Below are positions 44,666 through 44,762 of a stretch of DNA of 44,762 nucleotides, in pieces. How positions within the stretch are numbered: the stretch's first letter is position 1; each line of letters begins with the position of its first letter. Position numbers and translations under genes: made by a program. A model generated the notes under the pieces. That model was given only the letters and a program-made list of their open reading frames with translations, was not told where the DNA came from and did not search any database. Source of the stretch: a virus; the IMG/VR virus record IMGVR_UViG_3300030333_000819, positions 1 through 44,762 of that record; one strand, 5' to 3'.

Positions 44666-44762
44666 CATCTACTCCGTTATGTTTGTGATAAGTAGCTTAC
44701 AGTAGCTTCTAGTTTACTTGTAGCATCTGCTTTCATTTGAATTGCATCACCAGCACCTAGTA
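44218..44762. repeat. Terminal overlap, right copy
   Basis: This 545-base stretch repeats bases 1-545 in the same orientation without gaps and with about 50 substitutions. It includes the first 448 bases of the discoidin-like fibre gene, the intergenic spacer and the 3' end of the next gene. After joining the ends the unit genome is about 44,217 bp, and the gene order around the joint is continuous. Confidence 0.85.
44677..44762 (-). CDS. Small structural protein, partial (N-terminus outside window)
   Basis: The last 86 bases encode the C-terminal 28 residues (VLGAGDAIQMKADATSKLEA...) of the gene that is complete at 460-786. Nucleotides are identical between the two copies. This is the continuation of the gene order across the closed ends. 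Confidence 0.8.
   Translation of the reverse strand, partial: LGAGDAIQMKADATSKLEATVSYLSQT

Noticed and set aside
1-44762. Integrase, repressor or attachment site indicating a temperate lifestyle
   Set aside because: No recombinase motif or tRNA-like attachment site is seen, and the polymerase carries the tyrosine typical of lytic phages at the Pol I 762 position.

Overview
The window looks like the essentially complete genome of a strictly lytic, short-tailed (podovirus-type) dsDNA phage from an aquatic, probably marine, environment. Its last 545 bases repeat its first 545 bases in the same orientation at the same length, with roughly 50 substitutions. The two ends therefore overlap across one locus, seen in two sequence variants, and the unit genome would be about 44.2 kb. 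There is no integrase, no tRNA or rRNA, and no single-subunit phage RNA polymerase. Several perfectly spaced sigma70-like promoters suggest transcription by host RNA polymerase. The combination of T7-like family A polymerase, TWINKLE-type primase-helicase, B12-dependent (class II) ribonucleotide reductase, ThyX and T7-like internal virion proteins resembles the cobavirus/Zobellviridae group (SIO1, VpV262 and relatives). That placement is inference from gene content, not from a database search.

Layout. Two transcription units diverge from about 9.7-10.5 kb and meet at about 27.2-27.3 kb. The minus-strand unit runs from 9.9 kb down to 1 and, after closing the circle, from 44.2 kb down to 27.2 kb. 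It encodes in order a secreted protein, small terminase, a tiny basic protein, large terminase, portal, scaffold, major capsid protein, a decoration-like protein, a terminator, tail-fibre genes, fibre chaperone-like genes, membrane and coiled-coil proteins, a metallothionein-like peptide, tail tube proteins A and B, three internal virion proteins (the last carrying a lysozyme domain) and a 3-TM holin. The plus-strand unit runs from 10.5 to 27.3 kb. It starts with about 15 small early genes of unknown function, many joined by an almost identical ribosome-binding junction. A DUF2958 protein, a GP88-family protein and a cytosine-5 DNA methyltransferase follow. Then come replication and recombination genes (primase-helicase, Pol A, gp2.5-like SSB, Fe-S RecB-family exonuclease, endonuclease I, metallophosphoesterase) and nucleotide metabolism genes (MazG-like, NrdJ, ThyX).

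The main unexplained structure is the roughly 770-bp divergence region. It holds six copies of a 21-bp sequence very like a bacterial Fur box, four of the five steps between copies being about three helical turns, plus a twin 27-bp palindrome-containing repeat and further palindromes. Three copies of a separate perfect palindrome (ACTTACC-N3-GGTAAGT) sit at or in the first plus-strand genes. A cysteine-rich, metallothionein-like peptide in the tail module adds a second possible metal connection. At the convergence point the plus-strand unit runs 75 bp into the holin gene in antisense, and a plus-strand membrane-protein ORF starts 12 bp from the holin start codon. This suggests possible antisense control of lysis.
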